From contig NZ_KB890750.1 in the NCBI RefSeq assembly GCF_000373245.1, forward strand, positions 1-64,000: a DNA stretch of 64,000 nt, written 5' to 3'. The notes under the pieces were generated by a model that was not told where the DNA came from, made no database searches, and saw only the letters and a program-made list of their open reading frames with translations. Positions 26,648-35,968 of the stretch are shown piece after piece. Position numbers and translations under genes: made by a program. Within the stretch, counting starts at the first letter, position 1; each line of letters starts with the position of its first letter. Source of the DNA: Echinicola pacifica DSM 19836 (lineage in GTDB: Bacteria > Bacteroidota > Bacteroidia > Cytophagales > Cyclobacteriaceae).

Positions 26648-27832
26648 ATGATTAATTTTGGTAAAAAAGGAAGGGTATTAGTTACCTGTAAAGACAGATT
26701 CGGTTCCTACCTGGAGGATGAATTGGTAAATCTTGGATTCAAACCGCTGGAGATAAACCGTACTAATATTGCAATAGAAGCTTCTTTAGAAGATTGTATA
26801 TTTTTGAATATGCACTTGCGGGTGGCAAGTCATGTTTTATTTGAATTGAAATCTTTTTATCTCCATCATGCCCGGGATATCTATAGACGTATCAAGGCCT
26901 TCCCATGGGAAGATTATATTGAGAATGACAGTTACTTTTCTATCGTCTCCAATGTGGATCATGAAAGCATAAATAATCCTTTATTCGTCAATGTAAAGGC
27001 CAAGGATGCCATTGTTGATCGATTTAGGGAGATGACAGGTCGCCGACCGGACTCTGGATCTGACTTCCATGGTGCAGTATTCCAGTTGTACTGGCGAGAA
27101 ACACAAGCGACCTTATTTATCAATACTTCTGGTGAAACGCTATCCAAAAGAGGCTATCGAAAGATGCCGTGGAAAGCACCAATGGTCGAAAACCTTGCGG
27201 CAACCACAATTTTGGCCACCGAATGGGATCCCAATACACCATTCATCAATCCCATGTGCGGAGCGGGTACATTAGCGATTGAGGCGGCATTAATAGCTTC
27301 CAATCGCTACCCAGGCTTATTTAGGGATAACTATTCCTTCATGCATATCAAGGGCTATAATGATAGCATCTATAAGCTTCTTAAGGAGCAGATGGTTAAT
27401 AAAATTAATGACAATATCTCCGCCCAGATTGTCGCTTCGGATATCAGTGAGCGAGCGATTTTTGCTGCTGAAGAAAATGCAAAATTGGCAGGGGTGATTG
27501 ATCATATAAAATTTGAAGTTGTGGATTTTGCGGAAACCACCGTACCCGAAACTGACCAAGGAGTGGTGATTTTTAACCCTGAATATGGGGAAAGACTTGG
27601 AGAGGAGGAGGAATTGGCTGAAACTTATAAGAGGATTGGTGATTTTATGAAGCAAAGTTGCTCAGGGTATAATGGTTATATATTCACCGGAAACCCCGCT
27701 TTGGGTAAAAGAGTGGGGCTAAAACCTAAGCGAAAAATTGAATTCTATAACGGTACGATCGAATGTAGATTGCTGAAATATGAATTATATCAAGGTAGTA
27801 AAAAAGCCAAGTACAATACTTCAGAGGAATAG
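26648..27832 (+). CDS. THUMP-domain class I methyltransferase (RlmL/YpsC-like)
   Basis: 394 residues. An N-terminal ferredoxin-like and THUMP RNA-binding part (about 1-160) is followed by an S-adenosylmethionine methyltransferase domain with N-P-M-C-G-A-G-T (about 200-207, motif I). The motif IV region reads N-P-E-Y-G-E-R-L-G where RlmL-type enzymes usually have N-P-P-Y. Family members methylate N2 of guanosine in 23S rRNA or tRNA. The exact target is not decidable here. A terminator follows at 27883. Confidence 0.88.
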   Translation: MINFGKKGRVLVTCKDRFGSYLEDELVNLGFKPLEINRTNIAIEASLEDCIFLNMHLRVASHVLFELKSFYLHHARDIYRRIKAFPWEDYIENDSYFSIVSNVDHESINNPLFVNVKAKDAIVDRFREMTGRRPDSGSDFHGAVFQLYWRETQATLFINTSGETLSKRGYRKMPWKAPMVENLAATTILATEWDPNTPFINPMCGAGTLAIEAALIASNRYPGLFRDNYSFMHIKGYNDSIYKLLKEQMVNKINDNISAQIVASDISERAIFAAEENAKLAGVIDHIKFEVVDFAETTVPETDQGVVIFNPEYGERLGEEEELAETYKRIGDFMKQSCSGYNGYIFTGNPALGKRVGLKPKRKIEFYNGTIECRLLKYELYQGSKKAKYNTSEE

Positions 27833-27882
27833 TCAAAACTTATCCACATTCTGAATAGCTGGAAAAAAAATCCTATACCATT

Positions 27883-27916
27883 AAAAAAGCCCCTCAGGTA
27901 AACCGAGGGGCTTTAA
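27883..27916 (+). terminator. Terminator after the THUMP methyltransferase
   Basis: 10-bp stem AAAGCCCCTC / GAGGGGCTTT with a 9-nt loop. The T-run after it is short, and an A-run precedes it. Confidence 0.75.
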
Positions 27917-28009
27917 TCGTTCTGGAGGATTCCAGAAACCAATAAGCAACTAATTCTGTGTATAGACTAATAATCATTAAACGCTATTCGATATTAATTG
28001 TTATCCACA

Positions 28010-29176
28010 TTAATTAATAATTTTATCTACTGAGATAATTCTTTCGCTGGGCACCTGTCGTATTCTCTTGGTTCTCAAGTATCTTCCTAATTCATATTCA
28101 TCAAAATTGGCACTATTAGGATCAAAACTGCTGACTCTCACTCTACCTCTGGAGTGGATGAAAGAACCATTGCCTATCCACATGCCCACATGTATTACCC
28201 TTTCCGAGGTAGAATCAGTTGCGGGTTTACCAAAAAACAGCAAGTCGCCGACTTCCAGCTTATCCCAATTCTTTTCGCTATCCACCAAATCACCTTCATT
28301 GATCTGCTGCGAGGCATCGCGAGGGATCACTTGGCCATTGAGATAGTAGATGGTTTTAGTAAAGCCGCTGCAGTCCACCCCTTTGATGGAAGTACCGCCC
28401 CAGAGATAGGGGATGCCCATCATGCTTTTGGCGGTATTAATAAGATTTTGATCACTAAGGCTTCGCTCTGCCAGCCAAGCTTCAAAAGGCTCGGCCTCCG
28501 ACTTATTTATATATCCCTCTCGTCCATCAGGAAGGGCAATTTTGTACCTTGATTTCGATTCACCTTTCAGGGCCAGGACATTCCCGGCGGTAAGATCACT
28601 GACCATCATCGATTCATTCTCATCCTCATATACATAGCCCAAGAGGCCGGTATAAATTACTTTTTCTTCCTGCGTCCACGCATTAAATCCCTGCTCATCC
28701 ATCACTGCGATACCTGCGGCATCCACCCAACTGATATAGTCGTCTGGAGTCTGCACCAGGTACCAGCTTCCCTCTTTTTTAAGGACATTTACGGGCATTC
28801 CCATTGTAGCTTGAGTCGCCAGTTCGGCCGAATGCTTAGGCGCAGATCTTATATTGGCCACCGAAATAGTAACTACGCCCTTGGTATTTCCATCCAAATC
28901 TGCCGCAGGCAATAGCGCAACATTATCCACATAGTTAAGGCCTTTCTCATCCATTTTAGCCTTCAACGCTGACAACGCCTGCGGTAAGTTGGTCTCCCCG
29001 CTTAGCGTGTCCTGAGAGGCTTCCACATCAAATAACGCAACACGCTTATCAGGAGCATATTCTTCCTTTACAGCATCTATGAGTGCGGCCCTCTCATTGG
29101 TGGACTCCACAGGTTCCTGACATGCCCAGGTGCTCAGCAAAAGGGCTGCTACATAATATATCTTATTAATTTTCAT
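28010..29176 (-). CDS. SH3-NlpC/P60 lipoprotein (C40 peptidase)
   Basis: 388 residues. The signal peptide ends in a lipobox-like L-S-T-W-A-C, so C19 is probably lipidated. Two SH3-like domains follow (about 100-155 and 185-230), then an NlpC/P60 domain (about 243-360) with catalytic C269 in G-V-D-C-S-G-F and H329 in I-H-V-G-M-W; H341 is nearby. The layout matches gamma-D-glutamyl-L-diamino-acid endopeptidases that cut peptidoglycan stem peptides, often for recycling. It acts at the periplasmic side of a membrane. It is on the minus strand, and no terminator is clear downstream. Confidence 0.92.
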   Translation of the reverse strand: MKINKIYYVAALLLSTWACQEPVESTNERAALIDAVKEEYAPDKRVALFDVEASQDTLSGETNLPQALSALKAKMDEKGLNYVDNVALLPAADLDGNTKGVVTISVANIRSAPKHSAELATQATMGMPVNVLKKEGSWYLVQTPDDYISWVDAAGIAVMDEQGFNAWTQEEKVIYTGLLGYVYEDENESMMVSDLTAGNVLALKGESKSRYKIALPDGREGYINKSEAEPFEAWLAERSLSDQNLINTAKSMMGIPYLWGGTSIKGVDCSGFTKTIYYLNGQVIPRDASQQINEGDLVDSEKNWDKLEVGDLLFFGKPATDSTSERVIHVGMWIGNGSFIHSRGRVRVSSFDPNSANFDEYELGRYLRTKRIRQVPSERIISVDKIIN

Positions 29177-29610
29177 TTCTATCTACAATTGATTATTCTA
29201 ATCTAAGTTAACATACACTCGGCTATCCGCCATCTATTTGAACCAATAATTAGCAGGGAAGTTCAAAAATCCCCATTTTCAGGGATCAAATTAGCATTCA
29301 TCTATATCCTAAATCCCTCATTCAGCTCTTCCTCATTCCAAGCCAAATCAGCGGTAACGCTGCCTATATTCTTATATGGTAAGGGGATTCCTACCTTTAT
29401 TTCGTATCTAAATAGCTTTACTGTTTAATATATAATTATCTGTAATTCAGTGATTTAAGGATATTCTCAATAATAAATCAGCTCTCTTTGTCCTGCACGA
29501 ACCGTCACTGCTAATTGAGGTTTTAAATCTAAATTATTTTATAATAATTAAAGCGGATAGGATGCGCGATGGGAAGGTTAAGAAAACATTTTCGCTTGAA
29601 TTAGGAACAA
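29177..29610. other. Intergenic region upstream of the C40 lipoprotein gene
   Basis: No gene, RNA or repeat was recognised. It is AT-rich and should hold the promoter for the lipoprotein gene. Confidence 0.5.
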
Positions 29611-29662
29611 AATTAAAGGGAACTACCTGAGGTATTAAACCTGCAGATAGTCCCCTTTATAC
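29611..29662 (-). terminator. Terminator of the amidohydrolase operon
   Basis: Imperfect stem of about 19 bp (AAAGGGAACTACCTGAGGT with ACCTGCAGATAGTCCCCTTT), followed on the minus strand by TTTAATTTTG. Confidence 0.6.
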
Positions 29663-29689
29663 CATTAAGAAGTAAGGATGAGAATTATA

Positions 29690-30991
29690 TTATTCTACTA
29701 ATCCCGGACTTCTTTCCAAAAATTCCTGATACAGTCTAATATGCCTGCTGGTCATTGGGATTCTATATCCATCAATGAATACATGATTGATTTGTGTTTT
29801 AGTTTCAAAGGGATCGCCATCTGTGATGAAGAGTGTAGCACTTTTGCCAGTTTCCAACGAACCTAATTGATCCTCAAGACCAAAGATTTTAGCAGGGTTA
29901 ATTGTGACAGCTTTCAAAGCCTCCTCTTTTCCTAAGCCATAAGCTGCCGCAAATCCCGCGTTGAAAGGTAAGTTTCTTACATTTTCTGCATCGGAGGTTC
30001 TTATTGCTACCAAAACACCTGCCTGATGTAATTTGCCAGCATTAGAATAGGCCGCATCATATCGATCAGAATCTCTGGAGGGGATGGCCAATACTGGGCC
30101 AGTGATCACTGGTAGATTGGCGGCAGCGATCTTATCGGCCACTCGATACCCTTCGGCCACACCAGTCAATGCGGCATTCGTGATATTTTTATCTTTAAGC
30201 CATTTGATCGTATTGACGATGTCTTCGGCCTTATTTACTTCTACCAATAGGGTGAATTCTCCAGTGGTGGCTTTTGCCAATTGCTCCATTTCTGGGTAAT
30301 AATCCAGCTCAGCACCTTCTGCATCTAGCTTAGCATATTGGATAGCCTTGTCCCACAGGTCGTTGATATTTTTTAGAGCTTCCTTGGCATCTTTGGCCAC
30401 TTCTTCGTCGGATCTTCTATCCCACCGACCTCTTCTTGCTGAGGAAGGGAAGTTTAGAGGAATGCCCTTGAAGCCTGCGTACATTTGGTCAGGGGTATAT
30501 CCATTAAGGTTGATTAATGCGGCGGTACCTGGGAAGAGCCCTCCAGAAGGAACAGACAATACGGTCGTGACCCCACTTACCCGAGTAACAGGTATTGCCA
30601 CAGAGTTAGGGTTGATCGCAGTAAGCGCCTGCATATTAGGAGTGACATTACCGATTTCGGCATAGTCCTGTGTTTCGGCAAGTGAGCCCACTTCCACCAA
30701 GCCTAAGCGAGTTCCAGAGTCTATCATTCCGGGATAAACAAATTTTCCTGTACAGTCAATCACTTCTGCATCGTAAGCATCGATATCCGCACCAATTTCC
30801 AGGATTTTACCATCCTGCACCAATAGATCAGTATCGGGAAGGTTTCCCTTGGTCACAGTAACCAAAGTCCCACCTTTAAGGAGAAATTTTCCGGTATAAG
30901 GTTTTAGCACTTCACCCTCGATCTGCCCAAAGGACAAGGATGGAATGAGGAATGCTAAGAGTATATAAATACTTAAATTAAATTTTTTCAT
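29690..30991 (-). CDS. Amidohydrolase-fold protein lacking metal-binding histidines
   Basis: 433 residues with a signal peptide (1-22, ending L-S-F-G-Q). The fold is that of imidazolonepropionase-like amidohydrolases: an N-terminal beta domain with K-G-G-T-L-V-T-V, V-Y-P-G-M-I-D, a barrel, and a C-terminal return with G-S-L-E-T-G-K-S-A-T-L. The H-x-H motif that should follow P-G-x-I-D is replaced by S-G-T-R-L, and no histidines occur at the usual later ligand positions, so metal-dependent hydrolysis is unlikely. It is the third gene of an exported three-paralogue operon, 37 bp after its neighbour. It may be a non-catalytic partner of the middle enzyme (inference). Confidence 0.85.
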   Translation of the reverse strand: MKKFNLSIYILLAFLIPSLSFGQIEGEVLKPYTGKFLLKGGTLVTVTKGNLPDTDLLVQDGKILEIGADIDAYDAEVIDCTGKFVYPGMIDSGTRLGLVEVGSLAETQDYAEIGNVTPNMQALTAINPNSVAIPVTRVSGVTTVLSVPSGGLFPGTAALINLNGYTPDQMYAGFKGIPLNFPSSARRGRWDRRSDEEVAKDAKEALKNINDLWDKAIQYAKLDAEGAELDYYPEMEQLAKATTGEFTLLVEVNKAEDIVNTIKWLKDKNITNAALTGVAEGYRVADKIAAANLPVITGPVLAIPSRDSDRYDAAYSNAGKLHQAGVLVAIRTSDAENVRNLPFNAGFAAAYGLGKEEALKAVTINPAKIFGLEDQLGSLETGKSATLFITDGDPFETKTQINHVFIDGYRIPMTSRHIRLYQEFLERSPGLVE

Positions 30992-31028
30992 ACTTCATAT
31001 AGTTTATTGATAACCAATACGATATAAC

Positions 31029-32408
31029 TTAAAATGCATGGTTGAAAAGTTGACCTTCTTCCATGAAAAGCTCAACGCCATGCATACATCTTTCATGCTC
31101 TGCATGAAGGTAAACTGGCTCCACCAATTCGGATGGGCTCACTTTTAGGCGTTGATCGTCGTCATCATTTTTTATATCAAAATATTTAACTCCATCCACA
31201 AAGGTCATCTGCGGAACGGCATATACAGAGAGCGGGTGAGTATTAAATAATACTAAGTCAGCCTGCTTTCCTTCTTCGATGGATCCTACGAATTCATCGA
31301 TTCCCAACTGCTTAGCGGGATTGATGGTGATCAGGCTCAAGGCTTGATCATCGGTAAGGCCTCCATAACGCTGGGTTTTTCCTGCTTCGTGATACAGGTG
31401 ACGAATGAGTTCGTCTGAATCACTATTGATGGAAGTCACCACATTATTGGCCATCAGGATGGCTGCATTATAAGCGGTAGAGTAATAAACTTCAAACTTA
31501 TAAGCCCACCAATCACTGAAAACTGAGGCCCCCATTGTGTATTCCGCCAATTCTGGAGCCACCTTAAAGCCTTCATTCACGTGGGTAAATACCAACTTAT
31601 CCACACCGAAATCCTTACATACATTGATCAGCATATAGATTTCATCTGCTCTATAGCTATGGCAGTGAATGATCAGTTCTCCATTAAGAATGTCTGAGAG
31701 GGTTTCCAGTCGGAGGTTAAACTGAGGAGGAGTGAGGGTCGAGTTTTTCTTGCCTTTATTCTCATTATATTCTTTCCACGATTTCTGGTATTGTAGGGCT
31801 TCATTGAAACCATTACGGATCACCGCTTCCACGCCCATTCTGGTTCTTGGCTGTATGTTTTTACCTCTGCCATGTACTCGGGTAGGGTTTTCGCCTAAGG
31901 CAAATTTGATGGTTCTTGGTGCTTCCTTCATGACAATATCCGCAGGGTCACTGGTACCATATCTGAATTTCATCACGATACTTTCTCCGCCGATGGCATT
32001 TGCTGAGCCATGAAGGCCGTGAGCCACCGTGGTGCCACCAGCGAGGGCGCGATAGATTCCCACATCAAAGGGGTTAATCACATCGGACATTTTCACCTCT
32101 GCGGTGATAGGTGCAGTGGCCTCATTGACCACGTCTAATGCCAAGTGGGAGTGTGCGTCGATAATTCCTGGCATCAGGAACATGCCACTTGCGTCAATAC
32201 TCTCCATATCCTTGCCGGCGGAGAGATTAGTGCCAATCTTCTTAATGGTACCATCCTGGACCAATACGTCCGTATTCTCTAGTGTCCCTTGCGTGACCGT
32301 AAGCACGGTAGCGTTTTTGATCAGGACATTGCCCTTTGGGGTCTGAGCGATGGATACATTGGCAGCCATTCCTAATAGGGCTGCCGCTAAATATCTATAT
32401 ATGTTCAT
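31029..32408 (-). CDS. Exported metal-dependent amidohydrolase
   Basis: 459 residues with a signal peptide (1-21, ending V-S-I-A-Q). This is the intact member of the trio: P-G-I-I-D-A-H-S-H-L (H-x-H), H-C-H-S (about 247), T-H-V-N-E-G and a late N-S-D-S-D-E, all consistent with a metal-dependent amidohydrolase of the imidazolonepropionase-like group. Substrate unknown; periplasmic peptides or cyclic amides are possible. The C-terminal tail (about 425-459) has H-A-E-H-E-R-C-M-H, which is unusual. It sits 15 bp after the first gene of the operon. Confidence 0.88.
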   Translation of the reverse strand: MNIYRYLAAALLGMAANVSIAQTPKGNVLIKNATVLTVTQGTLENTDVLVQDGTIKKIGTNLSAGKDMESIDASGMFLMPGIIDAHSHLALDVVNEATAPITAEVKMSDVINPFDVGIYRALAGGTTVAHGLHGSANAIGGESIVMKFRYGTSDPADIVMKEAPRTIKFALGENPTRVHGRGKNIQPRTRMGVEAVIRNGFNEALQYQKSWKEYNENKGKKNSTLTPPQFNLRLETLSDILNGELIIHCHSYRADEIYMLINVCKDFGVDKLVFTHVNEGFKVAPELAEYTMGASVFSDWWAYKFEVYYSTAYNAAILMANNVVTSINSDSDELIRHLYHEAGKTQRYGGLTDDQALSLITINPAKQLGIDEFVGSIEEGKQADLVLFNTHPLSVYAVPQMTFVDGVKYFDIKNDDDDQRLKVSPSELVEPVYLHAEHERCMHGVELFMEEGQLFNHAF

Positions 32409-32423
32409 ATCTCGAAAGTCTAT

Positions 32424-34097
32424 TTAAAACGTTGTGGAAGGTCTTTTCTCTGCTTTTAGAGAATAAGTTCCCATATCCCTAATGCTGATGCTTCCATCAA
32501 ATTTATCTCCTTCAACCAGGCCTTTGGTATTAACCGTAAGCTCTTCTCCTTGCACCTGAATGGAAAATGAGAAACTTAAGTTCTTGCCATCAAAGCTGAT
32601 ATTTTCCAATTCACGGGTGATGGTGCCCCCGCCATTAGGGTTATCCACATCAATCTCGCCCGTAAGGTTTTCTCCCTTTTTCTCAAATCGGATTTCTCCT
32701 TGTGATTCGCCACCGGGAGTTTCTGAGGTATAGCTCCACTTACCAGCGATTTTGTCCGCATCCTTTACGCCATTCTTAGACTTGTCAGCATCGAACTCAT
32801 ACAGGTAACCATCCGCCATGACATAGTGGATGAAGGCATCTTTAGAGAATATAGGCGCATCCGAGATAACCAAATTGGCCATTTTCCCTGAGGCAATGCT
32901 ACCACTGTACTTGTCAATATTCAACATTCTAGCGGGAGTGCTGGTGAGCGCTTCCAAGGCAGCATCGGTACTCAGACCATTTTCGATCATCTTCTGAATA
33001 TTCTTCAGCACCTCCTGTTTTTTGACTCCATAAGTGGTGAAGGCAAATTTAATATCCGCTTTTTCGAGTTGTCCAGCCTGAGAAAGCGCCTTCTTATAGG
33101 CTTCTTCCACTCTTTTATGACTGGTTTTGGCCTCCTCTGTGGCCCCTTCCATATCTTGCTTGAAGGCTTTGTCTTCTGGAAGGTCTAGAGATAAGATTAA
33201 GTTTGCACTAGATTCCTTTAGGATAGCATCCAGATCTGCAGTTTCTTTTACATTAAATAGGGTCAGTCCGAAACCCAGTTCCTCCTGAAGTTTGATTGCT
33301 CTTCTTATTTCCAGCGCTTGCTCAGTACGGAAAATGATAGGGCTCTCCTTATTTATTACAGGATAGAAAGCCGAAAGACTGTGATCCAGCTCGGGTCTTC
33401 TGATTCCATCCTGATCTGATCCATATTGTGACTCATGTGTAGATTGCAACTCGGCATTCTTATAGAGCTCTCTGAATTTTGCCATGATCCCCAGGGTGGT
33501 ACCTGGATATAGGCCGCGATGAGTTTCAAACTGGGCATAGAGCCCTGTATTTTCACGGATAATATTGTTTGAGCTCTGATCTCCCAGGATGACCAGGGCG
33601 GTATTTCCTGGAAGCATCTGACCTTGTGGAAGCAGCTGCACCATGGTAAAGCCTGATTTTCTCCATTCCATCGTCTCTTCATGCGCTTTCCAATAGTCCA
33701 AAACAGAACTCTCTGGACTGATGCCTGCGATCTCATTTGGTGGGTTGGAGGGGTCTAGATTTTCGGGATGCTTTACCTCCTCAGGTTTTTTTACCCCTGA
33801 CTGACTTCCCATGTCGATAAAACCCGGATAGATGAAAAGGGAATCTCCTTTTATTACCTGAGCGCCTTTAGGGATCGTCACATTCTTCCCAACGGCTGAT
33901 ATAAGCCCATTTTTGATAAGGATGGTCCCCGTAAATGCATCACTCCCCGGGGAAGTGACGATTTGGGCATTGGTGATCGCATATAGATCCGTTACTCGCC
34001 GCTGACCACTCGGGTCACTCTGGGCATAACTGTCAGATGTCCTATACAAGGAGATGACTGACAATAAACAAAATACAGCAGTTAATCTTCTAATCAT
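32424..34097 (-). CDS. Degenerate amidohydrolase-fold protein with C-terminal beta domain
   Basis: 557 residues from ATG 34097; an upstream in-frame ATG at 34154 would put 19 residues before the signal peptide, so the shorter start is better. Signal peptide M-I-R-R-L-T-A-V to S-Y-A-Q. The amidohydrolase fold is present (Y-P-G-F-I-D, then N-L-I-L-S-L-D-L-P and G-S-I-A-S-G-K-M-A-N-L), but H-x-H is replaced by M-G-S-Q-S. A beta-rich C-terminal domain (about 450-557) with alternating strands is added. It is the first gene of the three-gene operon. Probably non-enzymatic or a binding partner (inference). Confidence 0.84.
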   Translation of the reverse strand: MIRRLTAVFCLLSVISLYRTSDSYAQSDPSGQRRVTDLYAITNAQIVTSPGSDAFTGTILIKNGLISAVGKNVTIPKGAQVIKGDSLFIYPGFIDMGSQSGVKKPEEVKHPENLDPSNPPNEIAGISPESSVLDYWKAHEETMEWRKSGFTMVQLLPQGQMLPGNTALVILGDQSSNNIIRENTGLYAQFETHRGLYPGTTLGIMAKFRELYKNAELQSTHESQYGSDQDGIRRPELDHSLSAFYPVINKESPIIFRTEQALEIRRAIKLQEELGFGLTLFNVKETADLDAILKESSANLILSLDLPEDKAFKQDMEGATEEAKTSHKRVEEAYKKALSQAGQLEKADIKFAFTTYGVKKQEVLKNIQKMIENGLSTDAALEALTSTPARMLNIDKYSGSIASGKMANLVISDAPIFSKDAFIHYVMADGYLYEFDADKSKNGVKDADKIAGKWSYTSETPGGESQGEIRFEKKGENLTGEIDVDNPNGGGTITRELENISFDGKNLSFSFSIQVQGEELTVNTKGLVEGDKFDGSISIRDMGTYSLKAEKRPSTTF

Positions 34098-34635
34098 ACA
34101 CTTTAGGTGAATTATAGTTATTATATATTCTTTTGTTTTAATTTTCGCATACATTTTACGAGCTCTGCACCCTTATAATAATGATTTCCAAGGCGGGTCG
34201 GAAATAAGGCTATTCCTCCGAATGTCTGAGAAGGATAGGAGTAGAAAATAGGCGTCCTAAAATCATTTGGGTTTAATAATAATTCCATGGCCTTGCCCTT
34301 CAGACAATAAGCCATTTGTGCATCGATCATTGATTATTTCGAGACACTATCCACTTATAATAGTGAAAGCCTCGCCAGAAAATGACAATTCAGTTAGTAA
34401 AACCGTCATTTCCAAGTAGTGAAACTAAATAAAATAATTTAAACCCTCTAGGAAACTTTATAATGTATGGTCTTAGCTAGTGCAAATGGTTAAAATCGGT
34501 TATGAAGGTGTTTTCTTAAAGCCACCATTTTATTCAATTCAAGTTTTAGCATCCTCTTTCTGGGATAGTCTAGCTGTTTTAGAACGTTAATTACCTAAAT
34601 TCTCCGATCAGAGATAAAATTTTCCTTAGAGTAAA
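34098..34635. other. Intergenic region between divergent operons (amidohydrolase side)
   Basis: No supported gene. A 69-codon minus-strand frame at 34121-34330 (reading F-P-T-R-L-G-N-H-Y-Y-K-G-A-E-L) was considered and not called. The region must hold the amidohydrolase promoter. Confidence 0.45.
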
Positions 34636-34664
34636 TTGTAAATATAATCCGATTACTATCTTTG
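34636..34664 (+). promoter_or_regulatory. Candidate promoter of the exopolysaccharide locus
   Basis: TTG at 34636-34638, 18 nt of spacer, then TATCTTTG at 34657-34664, a good match to the Bacteroidota housekeeping promoter. The implied leader to ATG 34898 is about 225 nt, long enough for post-transcriptional control. No further structure was recognised in 34665-34897. Confidence 0.4.
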
Positions 34665-34897
34665 GAATTCAATTTTCTCCTGATAAGGCTAGCTACGATG
34701 AGACTCCATAATGTTTAATTTTTTGCCAAACCCAATACCCATTATTCAAGGCTACTTTCCATCATGAAAGAAATATGAAAAGTAACTTTTTCCTAATATC
34801 ATTTAATATTTAAGGGATAAATGGTGAAAAATGTAAGGCAGCTTTCTGGGAAATATTCAATGAAAATGTTTTATTTAGGTCATAAATAGAATGATAC

Positions 34898-35968
34898 ATG
34901 TTCGATAAACAGGCAATACAGGAATTTTTCCTGATTTTAGTTATAATTTTATCAGTACTCCTAGTCTTTATTGTAATAATATTGAGAATAAATCGTATTA
35001 GAATAGTCAATTCTACACGAAAACAAGATAAGGCCCAAAGAGTTATTGATGATTTTTTAGCAGCCTACCTTTTTGATAGTTCCGCAGACCTGAAGAACCT
35101 TTCCAGCACCTTGGTGAGTCAAATTCCCTTTCATAATAAATGGTGTAAAGAACTAGTAATCAGTAATTTGGTGGATTTGGAGGCCAATTTGAAAGGTGGG
35201 CTGAAGGATCAGGTGCGAGCCTTATATATTGATCTAAACCTGCATGAATACAGCTATTCTCTCATGCGATCCAAAAGATGGTACATTAAAATCAAGGGAA
35301 TATACCATTTGCGCATGATGAAGTATCAGGATGCCATAGGGGATATTAAGCACTATATAGATTCAGAAAACCCTCATTTACGATCTGCAGCGGTCATGGC
35401 TTTGCTCATCCTGGAAGATCATGAGCCACTGAGCATGCTAGGAAAGGTAAAGGGCGTGTTTTCACGATTAGATGAAATAAGGATTTTAGAGATTATAAAA
35501 ACCAAGAAACTAGCAAGGCCACAGGATATTGACACCTGGCTGGAGTCTGACAATCCTTCTTTCGTGATATTGACCTTGAGGATCATGGCTTATTATAATT
35601 ATAGCCCTAAGCATAGCCTCCTAAGGAAACTATTGAAATCAAACAAGCCAAAAATCCGTGGACAGGTAATCGTCCTCATTCGCCTGCAATACCTGCATAC
35701 CTTTGAGAAACGAATCATCCTCACTTTTGAGACCGAAACGGAGGACAATAAGCTGGAGATCCTAAAGACGCTGACGGTAATAGGATCTGAATATTCACTC
35801 TTGCTCTTTGATAAGGTGATATTTGACCTTACCGCCCCGCTGGAATTTAAGCTGGCTGCTATGGAAGGGATGAAACAAGTGGATAGCGAATTTCTAGAGC
35901 AGAAATTTGAGGATGCTGACGAATATTATCAAAAATTAAAATTGCATATAAACGACCCGCATTTATGA
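34898..35968 (+). CDS. Membrane-anchored HEAT-repeat protein
   Basis: 356 residues. One N-terminal membrane helix (about 9-31, F-F-L-I-L-V-I-I-L-S-V-L-L-V-F-I-V-I-I-L) is followed by a cytoplasmic alpha-solenoid. HEAT-like helical pairs run through the chain, for example the segment around P-H-L-R-S-A-A-V-M-A-L-L-I-L-E-D. It overlaps the glycosyltransferase gene by 4 bp (ATGA), so translation is probably coupled. It may act as a scaffold that gathers the synthase or responds to the receiver encoded downstream; this is inference. No enzymatic motif seen. Confidence 0.8.
   Translation: MFDKQAIQEFFLILVIILSVLLVFIVIILRINRIRIVNSTRKQDKAQRVIDDFLAAYLFDSSADLKNLSSTLVSQIPFHNKWCKELVISNLVDLEANLKGGLKDQVRALYIDLNLHEYSYSLMRSKRWYIKIKGIYHLRMMKYQDAIGDIKHYIDSENPHLRSAAVMALLILEDHEPLSMLGKVKGVFSRLDEIRILEIIKTKKLARPQDIDTWLESDNPSFVILTLRIMAYYNYSPKHSLLRKLLKSNKPKIRGQVIVLIRLQYLHTFEKRIILTFETETEDNKLEILKTLTVIGSEYSLLLFDKVIFDLTAPLEFKLAAMEGMKQVDSEFLEQKFEDADEYYQKLKLHINDPHL

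Noticed and set aside
34121..34330. 69-codon minus-strand frame with F-P-T-R-L-G-N-H-Y-Y-K-G-A-E-L
   Set aside because: It overlaps the upstream end of the amidohydrolase operon, has no recognisable fold, no signal or family, and sits where the promoter must lie. Probably chance.
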